A stretch of DNA of 64,000 nucleotides, from NCBI GenBank assembly GCA_028819255.1, contig JAPPMB010000059.1, forward strand, positions 14,971 through 78,970, given 5' to 3'. Under the pieces are notes generated by a model. It saw nothing but the letters and a program-made list of their open reading frames with translations, had not been told where the DNA came from and did no database searches. A program made the translations under genes and the position numbers. This DNA comes from Bryobacterales bacterium. Lineage in GTDB: Bacteria > Acidobacteriota > Terriglobia > Bryobacterales > UBA6623. Positions 55,852 to 64,000 of the stretch are shown in pieces; positions within the stretch are counted from its first letter, which is position 1; every line of letters begins with the position of its first letter.

Positions 55852-56208
55852 ATGCTTTCGGTGATGGCGGCTAGCTGGAAGCAGACTCTAGCGGCGATTT
55901 CGGCGGTGACCGGAGCAACGATGGCGCTTGCGACATTCATGGGGGGAGTGGAGAAGCGCTTAGGAGAGCGGATTGATCGAGTGGATACGGGGATTGGTCG
56001 AGTTAAGACGCGGATCGATGCGCGACTGGATGAGGTGAGCGACCGGCTGATCAGACTCGAAGGCGCTGTGCTGCCGGTGAAGGACCATCGGGGCGCTCAG
56101 GGCGGAGTGAAGAATAGCCTTTCCTTCCTGTGCGGAGTTCGGGCATGGCGCCTTGCGGAACGAGGTTCCGTGGGAGGGGACGGCCAGCGCACTGGTGGGT
56201 TTGGCTGA
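55852..56208 (+). CDS. Small hypothetical protein with membrane segment and coiled coil
   Basis: 118 residues from the ATG at 55852 (or 55864). A short hydrophobic segment (TLAAISAVTGATMALATFMG) is followed by a charged helical repeat (KRLGERIDRVDTGIGRVKTR, then IDARLDEVSDRLIRLE), like phage or membrane-associated coiled-coil proteins. After residue ~75 the composition becomes unstructured and may be out of frame. No family name can be given. Confidence 0.35.
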   Translation: MLSVMAASWKQTLAAISAVTGATMALATFMGGVEKRLGERIDRVDTGIGRVKTRIDARLDEVSDRLIRLEGAVLPVKDHRGAQGGVKNSLSFLCGVRAWRLAERGSVGGDGQRTGGFG

Positions 56209-56885
56209 TGACGCGGGCCGGTCGCCGGATGTTCCTTTGGCGGCCTGCATGCCAAGTGCTGCTATGACCGGTCCGTCGTGCGGCTGGGCGGAATGCGAAT
56301 CGCGACGAAAGTGGCTCGCCGACAAGCGCAAATGAGGGGCATGCAACAGCTTACGCCCCAGGAGAGGCGGCCGCCCGGCCAGGCCCCGGTGAATGTCTCG
56401 CGAGGCTTGACGGCATGGTTCCGTCGGGCCAGTGTCTTGTTTCGGCCCGGGCGTAGGCCGGACGCTGGCGCTTGCTGATCTTGATGCCCTTCGGAGAGTT
56501 CCTTTGCAACCCGGACCACGGCGGCCCAACCGCTGTGCATCTGCGCGAAAGCACCCTACTGCCCAATGGAGGAACTTGCCTCTAGCCCACAAATCTGTGG
56601 GAAAGGCCTATCTGCATATCCGAAGTGCGGACTTGGATGCAAGCTCGGGCTAACCCAAGTCCAAATGTTGTAGCGACGTGGGTGCCTCATTGGAGTCGAT
56701 CTCTGGTTCCACGCCTTGTGGAGCCGCCCGGCGCGGCCCCGAGGTCAGCTTCCCTGCGGGCCGAGCCAGCGGCCCGGGCCGCTCAGGCGGGTGAGCGGCA
56801 AGCGCGGACACAACTGGAACGCGCCTCCTAGCCAGACCGGAATCCATGTCCGGCTGTGGGTCTGTTGACCCCCATCATCTACGCC
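56209..56885. other. No gene recognised
   Basis: About 680 bases with only short overlapping frames lacking motifs. Possibly degraded sequence. Confidence 0.45.
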
Positions 56886-57731
56886 TCAGTTGGATTCGTC
56901 CCCGGTGGCAACATCCTCCATCTCTTCAGCCGGCTGCTGCAGTACGGCCTTGGCTCCGTCTCGGATCAGGCTACCTTCGGATGGGCCCTGAAAGAACATG
57001 AATCCTTCTCTGTCGCGCCATGCCAGGGGACCGGCCAGGATCTTGCCTGCCTTGAGCGTCTCGACCTTGATCTTCTCGATCAGTGCCATGTAGCGTGGGT
57101 CGTCGCGCGCCCAGCCCGTGAAGCTGCCGATGTCGCCGCTTGCCGCGAAGACGACGTCGACACCGTCGATGGCAGCGACCTTGTCGACGATGTCGACGCC
57201 GGCTGGGGACTCGATCATCACGATCACCATGATGTTGTCGTTCGCCAGTGCGCGGTAGTTCGGGCCCCACAAGCGTCCGTACTGCCCCCCGCCTTGGCTG
57301 CGCTTGCCCCGGGGCGGGAACTTCGCATAGGTGACTCCGTCCTCGGCTTCCTGGACGCTGTCCACCATCGGCACGACGATTCCCAGTGCGCCGATGTCGG
57401 TGGCCTTCTGGATGTCGCCCTCGGTCGGCGTCGGCACGCGGATGAACGGGATGGCAGGGGCATCGCGGCAGGCCCAGATCATCTTGGCGACCTGGTCGTA
57501 GGTCAGCGGGCTGTGCTGCATCTCGATCCACGTGAAGTCGAAGCCGGCGTTCGCCATCGAGCAGTAGACGTTGGGGTCCGAGGTGTTGATGGTCCCGCCA
57601 ATCACCTGCTTGCCTTCGGCGAGCTTCTGCTTCACGGTGTTGAACATCCGTTTCTCCTCGCCGGAGGAGAGGCCGGCTGTCAGCAGCGCCAGAGGAAGGA
57701 GGCTGCAGCGAATGAGTTTGCTGATTTGCAT
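56886..57731 (-). CDS. HpcH/HpaI-family aldolase
   Basis: 281 residues from the upstream ATG (57731), which encodes a signal-like start (LIRCSLLPLALLTAGLSSG). An in-frame ATG at 57647 has GAGGAG 6 bases upstream and would give a 253-residue cytosolic enzyme, the usual family size. Core motifs: GFDFTWIEMQHSPLTYDQ, FIRVPTPTEGDIQKATDIGA (catalytic Arg and metal region), GIVVPMVDS and MIESPAGVDIVDKVAAIDGV. The family performs metal-dependent aldol cleavage of 2-keto-3-deoxy dicarboxylates or citryl-type compounds. Substrate unknown. Which start is used decides whether it is periplasmic. Confidence 0.85.
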   Translation of the reverse strand: MQISKLIRCSLLPLALLTAGLSSGEEKRMFNTVKQKLAEGKQVIGGTINTSDPNVYCSMANAGFDFTWIEMQHSPLTYDQVAKMIWACRDAPAIPFIRVPTPTEGDIQKATDIGALGIVVPMVDSVQEAEDGVTYAKFPPRGKRSQGGGQYGRLWGPNYRALANDNIMVIVMIESPAGVDIVDKVAAIDGVDVVFAASGDIGSFTGWARDDPRYMALIEKIKVETLKAGKILAGPLAWRDREGFMFFQGPSEGSLIRDGAKAVLQQPAEEMEDVATGDESN

Positions 57732-58224
57732 TTTGGCTCCGTGTTCGTCGCGAGAAATCCGCGTTCGCGACCGGCAACAGTATACACACCTGACCGGGCC
57801 GTTCCGAGTTACGGGCCCGGATTGGTCCGCCGATCTGCCGGGGAGTTCGGAGCATGGGCGGACTCGCTACTCCCGTGTTAAGTCGGCCAGGTGGAATACC
57901 CAGACGCGATTCTGGGAATCGACATCGACTTCCGTTGCCTGGCCAAGCGTGTGTCCCTCGGGCAGCGCCGGCCAGCCACGCACCACCTGATATCCGACCC
58001 TGCCCTCCGCTGCCCGTTCGCTCGACGGGGCGGCCCTTCACACAGGCGAGCACTGCCCGCAGGCAAGTGGCCGTTCACATCGCCAGTTTCCGCATGGCTG
58101 CAGCCCTCCGATTGGTTCTTGGCGGCAGGCCGGCGGAGCGATGCCGTTGGAACCAGGCCGCAACGAGCGTCAGGTCCGCTCTCCGGGGAGCCCGGCCGTG
58201 CCGGTCCAGGATCCGCCTGTTCGC
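57732..58224. other. No gene recognised
   Basis: About 490 bases between the aldolase start and the purF end, with overlapping GC-rich frames and no motifs. Confidence 0.45.
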
Positions 58225-59727
58225 CTAACCGGCCTGGAGCACCCGCCAGGCGAACCGGTCTTCCGTTGCATTCTTCAACCGGTGGTCGCTGACGAACTGG
58301 TCGATCTGAACGAGTTCGGTGGGGTACTCGGCCGTGTAGCAGGAGTAGCAGTAGTCGCCCGCGATGTCCCGGACGGCCTGCTTCAGTCCCTCGAGCGAGA
58401 GATAGGCCAGAGAGTCGGCCCCCGTATGCTGCCGGATCTCCTCCACTGACATCCGGTTCGCGATCAGGTCGTCCCGGTCCGGCGTGTCAACCCCGTAGTA
58501 GCAGGATCCGATCGTGGGAGGGCAGGAGATCCTCAGATGCACTTCGCGTGCGCCGGCGTCGCGCATGATCCCTACGATCTTGCGGCTGGTCGTTCCCCGC
58601 ACCAGCGAGTCGTCCACCAGCACAACGCGCTTGCCTGCCACGATCTGCCGGATGGGATTGAGCTTGAGCTTGACTCCGAAGTTGCGGATCGACTGTTTCG
58701 GCTCGATGAACGTGCGCCCGACGTAGTGGTTGCGTATCAGGCCGAGGCTGAACGGGATGCCCGAGCGGTTCGAGTATCCGATCGCGGCTGCGTTGCCCGA
58801 GTCCGGAACCGGAATGACGCAATCCCCATCCACGGGGCTCTCCTCGGCAAGCCGCCGACCCAGGGCCTCCCTGGATTCCTGCACCGGCCGGCCAAAAACG
58901 ATCGAGTCAGGGCGCGAGAAATACACATGCTCGAAGACGCACTGCGAGCGGGAGATGGACGGGGCGAATTGCTGGCGCCTGACTCCCTCGTCGCTCACCA
59001 CCACAATCTCGCCCGGCCTGACGTCATCCACATAGCGTGCGCCGATCAGGTCAAACGCGCAGGTCTCGGAGGCGAAGACATGGACCTCCCGCCCCTTGTG
59101 GTGCATCGTGCCGTAGGCGAGGGGCCGGAACCCGCGCTGGTCCCGGGCGACGATGATCTGGTCCCGGCCGAGCACGGCCAGCGAGTAGGCTCCCTCCAGC
59201 CGCAGCAGCGACTCGCGCAACGCGTGGCGCAGTGTAGGCTCGCGGGACCGCGCCATGAGGTGGGGAATGACCTCGGTGTCGCTGGTGGCTTGGAAGATCG
59301 ATCCCGACATCTCGATCTCGTGCCTGAGCAGGTGGCCGTTGGTCAGGTTCCCGTTGTGCGCCACGGCGAGGGCGCCCTTGTTGCATTCCACGTAGAAGGG
59401 CTGGGCGTTCAGGGAGTTCACGTCCCCCGCCGTCGAGTAGCGGGTGTGGCCGATCGCCATGTGCCCACTGAGCTGCTGAAGGTCTGTCTCGCTGAAGACC
59501 TCGTTGACGAGCCCCATGCCCTTGCGGGTGAAGACTGAGACTCCGTTGCTCGAGCAGATGCCGGCGCTCTCCTGGCCGCGGTGCTGCAGCGCGTAGAGCG
59601 CGAGATAGGCCAGGTTCGCTGCTTCGGGATGGCCGAAGATGGCGCAGACGCCACATTCCTCCCGGAACCGGTCTTGGGGGTCGATCTCGACCCACCCTGC
59701 GCCGTCTGGCTCGGCCTCGTTGGTCAT
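58225..59727 (-). CDS. purF: Amidophosphoribosyltransferase
   Basis: 500 residues from the ATG at 59727, which overlaps the purL stop (TGATG). First committed step of purine synthesis: PRPP plus glutamine gives phosphoribosylamine. The Ntn nucleophile C25 follows a 24-residue propeptide (REECGVCAIFGH). GHTRYSTAGDVNSLNAQPF is the glutamine-binding block and VLVDDSLVRGTTSRKIV the PRPP loop. CVFEHVYF, SCPPTIGSCYYG and DYCYSCYTAE provide Cys for the [4Fe-4S] cluster of the B. subtilis type. Last gene of purQ-purL-purF. Confidence 0.97.
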   Translation of the reverse strand: MTNEAEPDGAGWVEIDPQDRFREECGVCAIFGHPEAANLAYLALYALQHRGQESAGICSSNGVSVFTRKGMGLVNEVFSETDLQQLSGHMAIGHTRYSTAGDVNSLNAQPFYVECNKGALAVAHNGNLTNGHLLRHEIEMSGSIFQATSDTEVIPHLMARSREPTLRHALRESLLRLEGAYSLAVLGRDQIIVARDQRGFRPLAYGTMHHKGREVHVFASETCAFDLIGARYVDDVRPGEIVVVSDEGVRRQQFAPSISRSQCVFEHVYFSRPDSIVFGRPVQESREALGRRLAEESPVDGDCVIPVPDSGNAAAIGYSNRSGIPFSLGLIRNHYVGRTFIEPKQSIRNFGVKLKLNPIRQIVAGKRVVLVDDSLVRGTTSRKIVGIMRDAGAREVHLRISCPPTIGSCYYGVDTPDRDDLIANRMSVEEIRQHTGADSLAYLSLEGLKQAVRDIAGDYCYSCYTAEYPTELVQIDQFVSDHRLKNATEDRFAWRVLQAG

Positions 59728-61976
59728 CAGGGTTCCACCAGCCGTTCGAAGGCAGTATCCCACGTATCGTACAGCCGATCGACGGAGGCCTCGAACAACA
59801 AGGCTCCGTTGAACCGAACGGACAGCGCCGATTTCTGGGTTTGGCCGATCACCGCCGCCTCAACGCCGGTGCCGGCCGCGATGCGGACGGTTTCCTCGAT
59901 GTCAGCTGCAGCCACCGAAATCAGCACCCGGGAGGGCGCTTCGTGAAACAGTGTCTCACGAGCGCCAAGCGTGGTCTGAAGCTCGACCCCGGCGCCAATC
60001 CGCTCGGGACTGAAGCAGCACTCGGCCAAGGCCACTGCCAGTCCTCCGCTGCCGAGATCGTGGGCCGAGCTCGCCAGCCCCCGGTTAACGATCCTGCGGG
60101 TGGCTTCCTGGACCGCCGCCTCGTAGTCCGCATCCAGCGCCGGAGGCAGACCCCAAGTCCGCCCCAGCACCGTCTTTGCGTACTGGCTGGATCCGAACCG
60201 CTGGACGAGCCTGTCGCCTGAGCCGGGAAGGATGCCGCCCAGGAGGACCAGCGTGTCGCCGGCCCGACGGAAGCTCGGCCCCACCGGGGCCTCGACATGA
60301 TCCAGTGTGCCGACGATGCCCAGAACGGGCGAGGGATAGACGCCGTCGCCGAGCGTTTCGTTGTATAGGCTCACGTTGCCGCCAGTGATCGGCGTGTCGA
60401 AGTGCCGGCATGCATCACCCAGCCCCTCGATCGCTTCCACAAGCTGCGCCATGACCTCCGGCCGTTCCGGATTGCCGAAGTTGAGGTTGTTGGTGGCTGC
60501 GATGGGCTCGGCGCCAACCGTCGAGAGGTTCCTACAGCACTCCGCGACCATGAGCCAGGTTCCCTGCCTGGGGTCGAGGACGCAGTACCGGGAATTGCCG
60601 TCCAGCGACATCGCGAGCGACACGCCTGCTTCCTTGATCCGGATCACCGCTGCGTCGCTGCCGGGCCCTGCCGTGGTGTTGGTTCGGACCTGGTAGTCGT
60701 ACTGCTCCCAGATCCAGCGCTTGGAACACAGGTCCGCGGAGGCCAGCAGGGACTCGAGCGCGGCCAGCAGCTCCGGACCGCCGGTGTCGGGCAGGCTGGG
60801 GGCATCCAGCGGGGCCGTCCGGAGCGGAGCCGTTCGAGGACGGTCGTAGAGGGGCGCGTCGTCACTCAGGAAAGTGTTCTCGAGTTCAGCAACCACCTCG
60901 CCGTGATGCCTGACGCGCAGGCGGCCGTCCCCCGTCACGGCCCCGATCTCGACGGCATCGAGGCCCCATTTGGCGAAGACGCCGACCACTTCGCTCTCGC
61001 GTCCGCGCTCGGCCACGAGAAGCATGCGCTCCTGGGATTCGGACAGCATGATCTCCTCCGGGGTCATGCCGTGCTCTCGCTGGGGGACCAGGTCCAGTTC
61101 GATCTCGATTCCGACGCCGCCGCGATCTCCCATCTCGGCAGTCGAGCAGGTCAGGCCTGCGGCACCCATGTCTTGGATGCCCAGAATCGCGCCTGTCCTC
61201 ATCGCCTCGATGCAGGCCTCCAGCAGCAGTTTTTCCAGAAACGGGTCCCCGACCTGCACGTTCGGTCGCTTGGCCTCGGAGTCCTCGTCGAATTCGGCGG
61301 AAGCCATGGAGGCTCCCTGGATGCCGTCGCGTCCGGTCTTGGCGCCTACGTAGATGACGGGGTTTCCGACGCCTTTCGCGGCCCCGAGAAAGATCGAGTC
61401 CCGTCGGAACACGCCCAGCGCGAACACGTTGATGAGGGGGTTTGCGCTGAAGCAGGGCTCAAAGGTGCATTCGCCGCCGATGGTCGGCACGCCGATGCAG
61501 TTTCCGTAGTGTGCGATGCCCTCGACGACGCCACGGATCACGCGGCGGTTCACGGCTCCGGCCTCCGGGTCGTCCGGCGGGCCGAAACGCAGCGCGTCGA
61601 GCACTGCGACCGGGCGAGCGCCCATCGTGAAGATGTCGCGCAAAATGCCGCCCACTCCGGTGGCCGCGCCCTGGAACGGCTCAATGAAGCTCGGATGGTT
61701 GTGGGACTCGATCTTGAAGGCCGCCGCCCACCCTCCGCCGATGTCCACGATGCCGGCGTTCTCGCCGGGGCCCACGAGAATCCGCTTTCCGCGGGTCGGA
61801 AGCTTCTTCAGATGCAGTCGCGAACTCTTGTAGGAGCAGTGTTCGCTCCACATCACGCCGACGATGCTTAGTTCCGTCAGCGTCGGAATCCGGCCCAGTC
61901 TCTCAAGGACCCGCTGGTACTCCTGTCGGGTCAGCCCCTGCTCGGCGGCGAAGCGTTCGGCAACCTCAGGCTGCAT
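59727..61976 (-). CDS. purL: Phosphoribosylformylglycinamidine synthase subunit PurL
   Basis: 749 residues, the small PurL form working with PurQ and PurS. Converts FGAR, ATP and ammonia to FGAM. Conserved blocks: [88 protein letters not shown]. The 5' end overlaps purQ by 11 bases and the 3' end overlaps purF, showing an operon in the order purQ-purL-purF. Confidence 0.97.
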   Translation of the reverse strand: MQPEVAERFAAEQGLTRQEYQRVLERLGRIPTLTELSIVGVMWSEHCSYKSSRLHLKKLPTRGKRILVGPGENAGIVDIGGGWAAAFKIESHNHPSFIEPFQGAATGVGGILRDIFTMGARPVAVLDALRFGPPDDPEAGAVNRRVIRGVVEGIAHYGNCIGVPTIGGECTFEPCFSANPLINVFALGVFRRDSIFLGAAKGVGNPVIYVGAKTGRDGIQGASMASAEFDEDSEAKRPNVQVGDPFLEKLLLEACIEAMRTGAILGIQDMGAAGLTCSTAEMGDRGGVGIEIELDLVPQREHGMTPEEIMLSESQERMLLVAERGRESEVVGVFAKWGLDAVEIGAVTGDGRLRVRHHGEVVAELENTFLSDDAPLYDRPRTAPLRTAPLDAPSLPDTGGPELLAALESLLASADLCSKRWIWEQYDYQVRTNTTAGPGSDAAVIRIKEAGVSLAMSLDGNSRYCVLDPRQGTWLMVAECCRNLSTVGAEPIAATNNLNFGNPERPEVMAQLVEAIEGLGDACRHFDTPITGGNVSLYNETLGDGVYPSPVLGIVGTLDHVEAPVGPSFRRAGDTLVLLGGILPGSGDRLVQRFGSSQYAKTVLGRTWGLPPALDADYEAAVQEATRRIVNRGLASSAHDLGSGGLAVALAECCFSPERIGAGVELQTTLGARETLFHEAPSRVLISVAAADIEETVRIAAGTGVEAAVIGQTQKSALSVRFNGALLFEASVDRLYDTWDTAFERLVEP

Positions 61977-62655
61977 GAAGTGCTCTTGCGGCCTCCGCTG
62001 CGGCGATCATCGAATGAAAGACGGCGGAGCCATCGGAGGAGCCGACGGCCGGGTCGCACGCCCTTTCGGGATGGGGCATCATCCCCAACACGTTCCGGCC
62101 TACGCCGAGAACTCCAGCGATTTCACGGCGGGAGCCGTTTGGATTCTCGCCGTGGTAGCGAAAGGCGATGCGGTCTTCCGCCTCGAGGCGGTCCAGCGTC
62201 GCGTCATCCGCGATATAGCACCCCTCTCCATGCGCGATCGGGATTCTCAGCGGCCGGTCGGTCCTGCAATTGGAAGTGAACGGCGAATTCGAGGTTCCGG
62301 GCACCACGTCCACGGTCCGACAGATGAACCGCAGGCCCCTGTTGCGGATGAGGGCTCCCTCCAGAAGACCCGTCTCGCACAGGATCTGGAAGCCGTTGCA
62401 GACCCCGATTACCAACCCGCCCATGCGGGCGAAGTTGCGTACGGAGCGGATAACCGGGGAGAAGCGGGCGATGGCACCGCAGCGCAGATAGTCTCCGTAG
62501 GAAAACCCGCCGGGAAGGAAGACCGCGTCCACGTCTCCCAGATCCTCCGACTCGTGCCAGATCTCGGTTACGCTCTGGCCGAGGTTGCCGGACAGCGCGT
62601 ACACCGCGTCATGGTCACAGTTTGACCCGGGGAATATGACGACGCCAAACTTCAT
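61966..62655 (-). CDS. purQ: Phosphoribosylformylglycinamidine synthase subunit PurQ
   Basis: 229 residues, class I glutamine amidotransferase supplying ammonia to PurL. Nucleophile C86 in GVCNGFQIL, His/Glu in MMPHPERA, and [10 protein letters not shown] plus [20 protein letters not shown] are diagnostic. It is first in the operon; the small purS gene, usually directly upstream in this type of system, is not visible in the ~1 kb before it. It overlaps purL. Confidence 0.97.
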   Translation of the reverse strand: MKFGVVIFPGSNCDHDAVYALSGNLGQSVTEIWHESEDLGDVDAVFLPGGFSYGDYLRCGAIARFSPVIRSVRNFARMGGLVIGVCNGFQILCETGLLEGALIRNRGLRFICRTVDVVPGTSNSPFTSNCRTDRPLRIPIAHGEGCYIADDATLDRLEAEDRIAFRYHGENPNGSRREIAGVLGVGRNVLGMMPHPERACDPAVGSSDGSAVFHSMIAAAEAARALHAA

Positions 62656-63445
62656 CGCGGGCGGGAGGATGGGAAGCGCCTCGCTAGCATCCGTATTCTA
62701 CCATCGCCGACCCGAATTGCCTCGTCGTCAGCGCCGTTCACCGGCGTCGACTTCAGGATGCTGTCAGTACAGCGATTCCAAGTCTGGGATTGGGGTATTT
62801 GCCGACATCGTAGCTCGCGCGGAAGGCGACCAGATTCAAGGCGACCTGTTGGTCATGCTCCAGCGGTGAGCACGGCCGTAGGGGCAAGTTCTCTGCTGGC
62901 CTGCCGGGCGCTGCAATCCGCTGTTTCGAGCGGTTTCTGCTCCAGGAAATACGCGTTTTGTTCTCGATCCTCCGGCATGACGTGCATGTAGCCGTTGCCG
63001 ACCGCCTTTCGCGACCCGTATTCACACAACGTCCGGGTGCGCCCGATCCAGGGTACGCAGAAACACCGTCAACCGAATCGACTCGTCGGCGGCACCACCG
63101 TCTCTCTGGGAGGGCTCTGCGCCAGGTCGCGACGGAGGGGGAGCCCGGATTGGGCTGCCGGGCTGGCAGCCGGCCGCCCTCAAGCTCGGAGCGAGGGATC
63201 GCTTGCTCGGCTAGTCCCGCAGCGGAAGCAGCGGTGCCTGCACCTCGTGATCCGGAACTCGCGTCTTGGGATCCTAGTGCGCGGAAGGTCCCAGCCTCGC
63301 CTCGCGGGTGCCCGACCCGAGCCTGCGCCGACTGTCGGGCAACGTGTCCACGGCACACGCATTCAGCAACTGCGCTCCCTGTTCGAGTTCCTCGTCAGCG
63401 TGCCCGGCTGCCGCCATTCGGATAATAGTACGTGTCTTGAGCACC
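62656..63445. other. No intact gene recognised; upstream region of pur genes
   Basis: About 790 bases. The pur promoter should lie in the first 100 or so. I see no purS-like frame and no convincing coding sequence beyond; a degenerate frame may feed into the broken genes at the right end. Confidence 0.4.
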
Positions 63446-63666
63446 TACCCATATATGTCGCCAGAAGTGCGGCAGGTGCCACAATATAATGTAGGCAATA
63501 CGTACGACCGCATCGATGCGCCAGTGATCGAGCTTGAAGAAGCGGCAAAGGAGAGATCCAGGACGTCGTGGCTCGGACTGCCGGCGGGTGGTTGTTCGAG
63601 ACTAATTGGAGTTGCGTAGGATCAGAATGCTTGACTTTCGCGAGTTCGGCGCTGGACCGGGAATAG
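63446..63666 (+). pseudogene. Frameshifted C-terminal gene fragment, possible restriction-modification component
   Basis: The plus strand reads YPYMSPEVRQVPQYNVGNTY then DRIDAPVIELEEAAKER; a one-base shift near 63,554 opens QDVVARTAGGWLFETNWSC then VGSECLTFASSALDRE before TAG at 63664-63666. Both parts look like protein, and together they form one C-terminus. The fragment overlaps the next frame by 40 bases. I cannot name the family with confidence. Confidence 0.35.
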
Positions 63667-64000
63667 TGCGTGCTGCCCTTGGCCGGTTGCATCGATTCTT
63701 CGCGGGCAAGCCTTTGACTAGACCTGAGTCTGTCTCGAAGCGTTGGTTCGATTGTTGGTGATCTGCTTGAACAGGCACCCAGACGACAAGCAAATTCTTC
63801 CGGAACCAACGTATCAGGGGCAGTCTTACAACACCTCGTCGGCGCCCAATTGGAATTGGTGCTTGGCAAAGGAGAGATCTCCCGCCGCAAATTCACAGGC
63901 GAAGTTGCCAACGACAGCGTTTCGACAGCTGAGAGTCCCACCGGGAGGATTGGCGACTTCTGCATACGCAATGCTGCACTTCACGTGACCATCGCTCCAA
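63627..64000 (+). pseudogene. Frameshifted, partial DUF4928-like protein
   Basis: ATG at 63627 opens MLDFREFGAGPGIVRAALGR then LHRFFAGKPLTRPESVSKRW, ending at a TGA near 63,759. A frame shift near 63,750 restores DLLEQAPRRQANSSGTNVSG, AVLQHLVGAQLELVLGKGEI and SPTGRIGDF..LHVTIAP to the window end. The second part resembles my memory of DUF4928 proteins, which accompany cytosine methylases in restriction-modification loci. The gene runs off the window. Confidence 0.4.

Noticed and set aside
62753-63358. 201-codon minus-strand frame upstream of purQ
   Set aside because: Arg/Ser/Pro-rich without motifs and not PurS-like; overlaps several equally open frames.
1-64000. CRISPR array or tRNA genes
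   Set aside because: No regularly spaced repeats and no tRNA-like T-arm and acceptor patterns were found by reading both strands; a covariance search could still find a divergent tRNA.

Overview
The window is about 64 kb of high-GC DNA from a Gram-negative bacterium. KdsB (an LPS precursor enzyme), several TonB-dependent outer-membrane receptors (one complete, of the Oar type with an N-terminal carboxypeptidase-regulatory domain), lipoproteins, formylglycine sulfatases, a VCBS/FG-GAP relic and a Rieske/split-cytochrome-b/octaheme-cytochrome cluster fit Acidobacteriota best. That placement is inference: there is no rRNA or other taxonomic marker here. I found no tRNA, rRNA, CRISPR array or intact transposase.

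Layout. 1-9,011: a low-complexity G/C tract that looks like an assembly artefact, a TonB receptor C-terminus, a small exported protein, a YIP1 membrane protein, an SGSH-like sulfatase, an EF-G-like GTPase with an altered G4 motif, gene relics and a hicAB toxin-antitoxin pair. 9,151-36,069: a dense defence island. It holds a DrmD-like SNF2 helicase translationally coupled to a 1788-aa DrmMI-like adenine methylase; a five-gene CBASS operon on the opposite strand (HTH regulator, ImmA/IrrE protease, CapV patatin phospholipase, CD-NTase, E2-like protein with a SEC-C motif); an 1820-aa DEAD/H helicase with DUF1998 and a Vsr-like C-terminal domain; a 1271-aa RecD-like helicase with a nuclease-like C-terminus; a higBA pair; and one intact plus two decayed copies of an AAA-ATPase/PD-(D/E)XK gene. 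36,462-49,091: housekeeping and respiration, with a GNAT acetyltransferase, MazG, an iduronate-sulfatase-like lipoprotein, KdsB, a Rieske/cytochrome b (two chains)/octaheme cytochrome c/cupredoxin-lipoprotein cluster, heme O synthase and an alpha/beta hydrolase. 49,276-62,655: an Oar-like TonB receptor, a macro-domain protein, a second AAA-ATPase/PD-(D/E)XK gene, an HpcH/HpaI aldolase and purQ-purL-purF. The last ~560 bases hold two frameshifted reading frames that may be the remains of a restriction-modification locus.

The most interesting part is 9,151-32,650. SNF2 helicase plus adenine methylase plus DUF1998 helicase recalls class 1 DISARM, but the DUF1998 helicase is one very large chain resembling Druantia DruE, no PLD nuclease (DrmC) is visible, a RecD-like helicase-nuclease is added, and a complete short type II CBASS operon with its own regulator sits between the methylase and the DUF1998 helicase. 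The CBASS regulator gene and the big helicase gene diverge from a shared 230-bp region containing a palindrome, so the two systems could be co-regulated. Function is inferred from domain content only.
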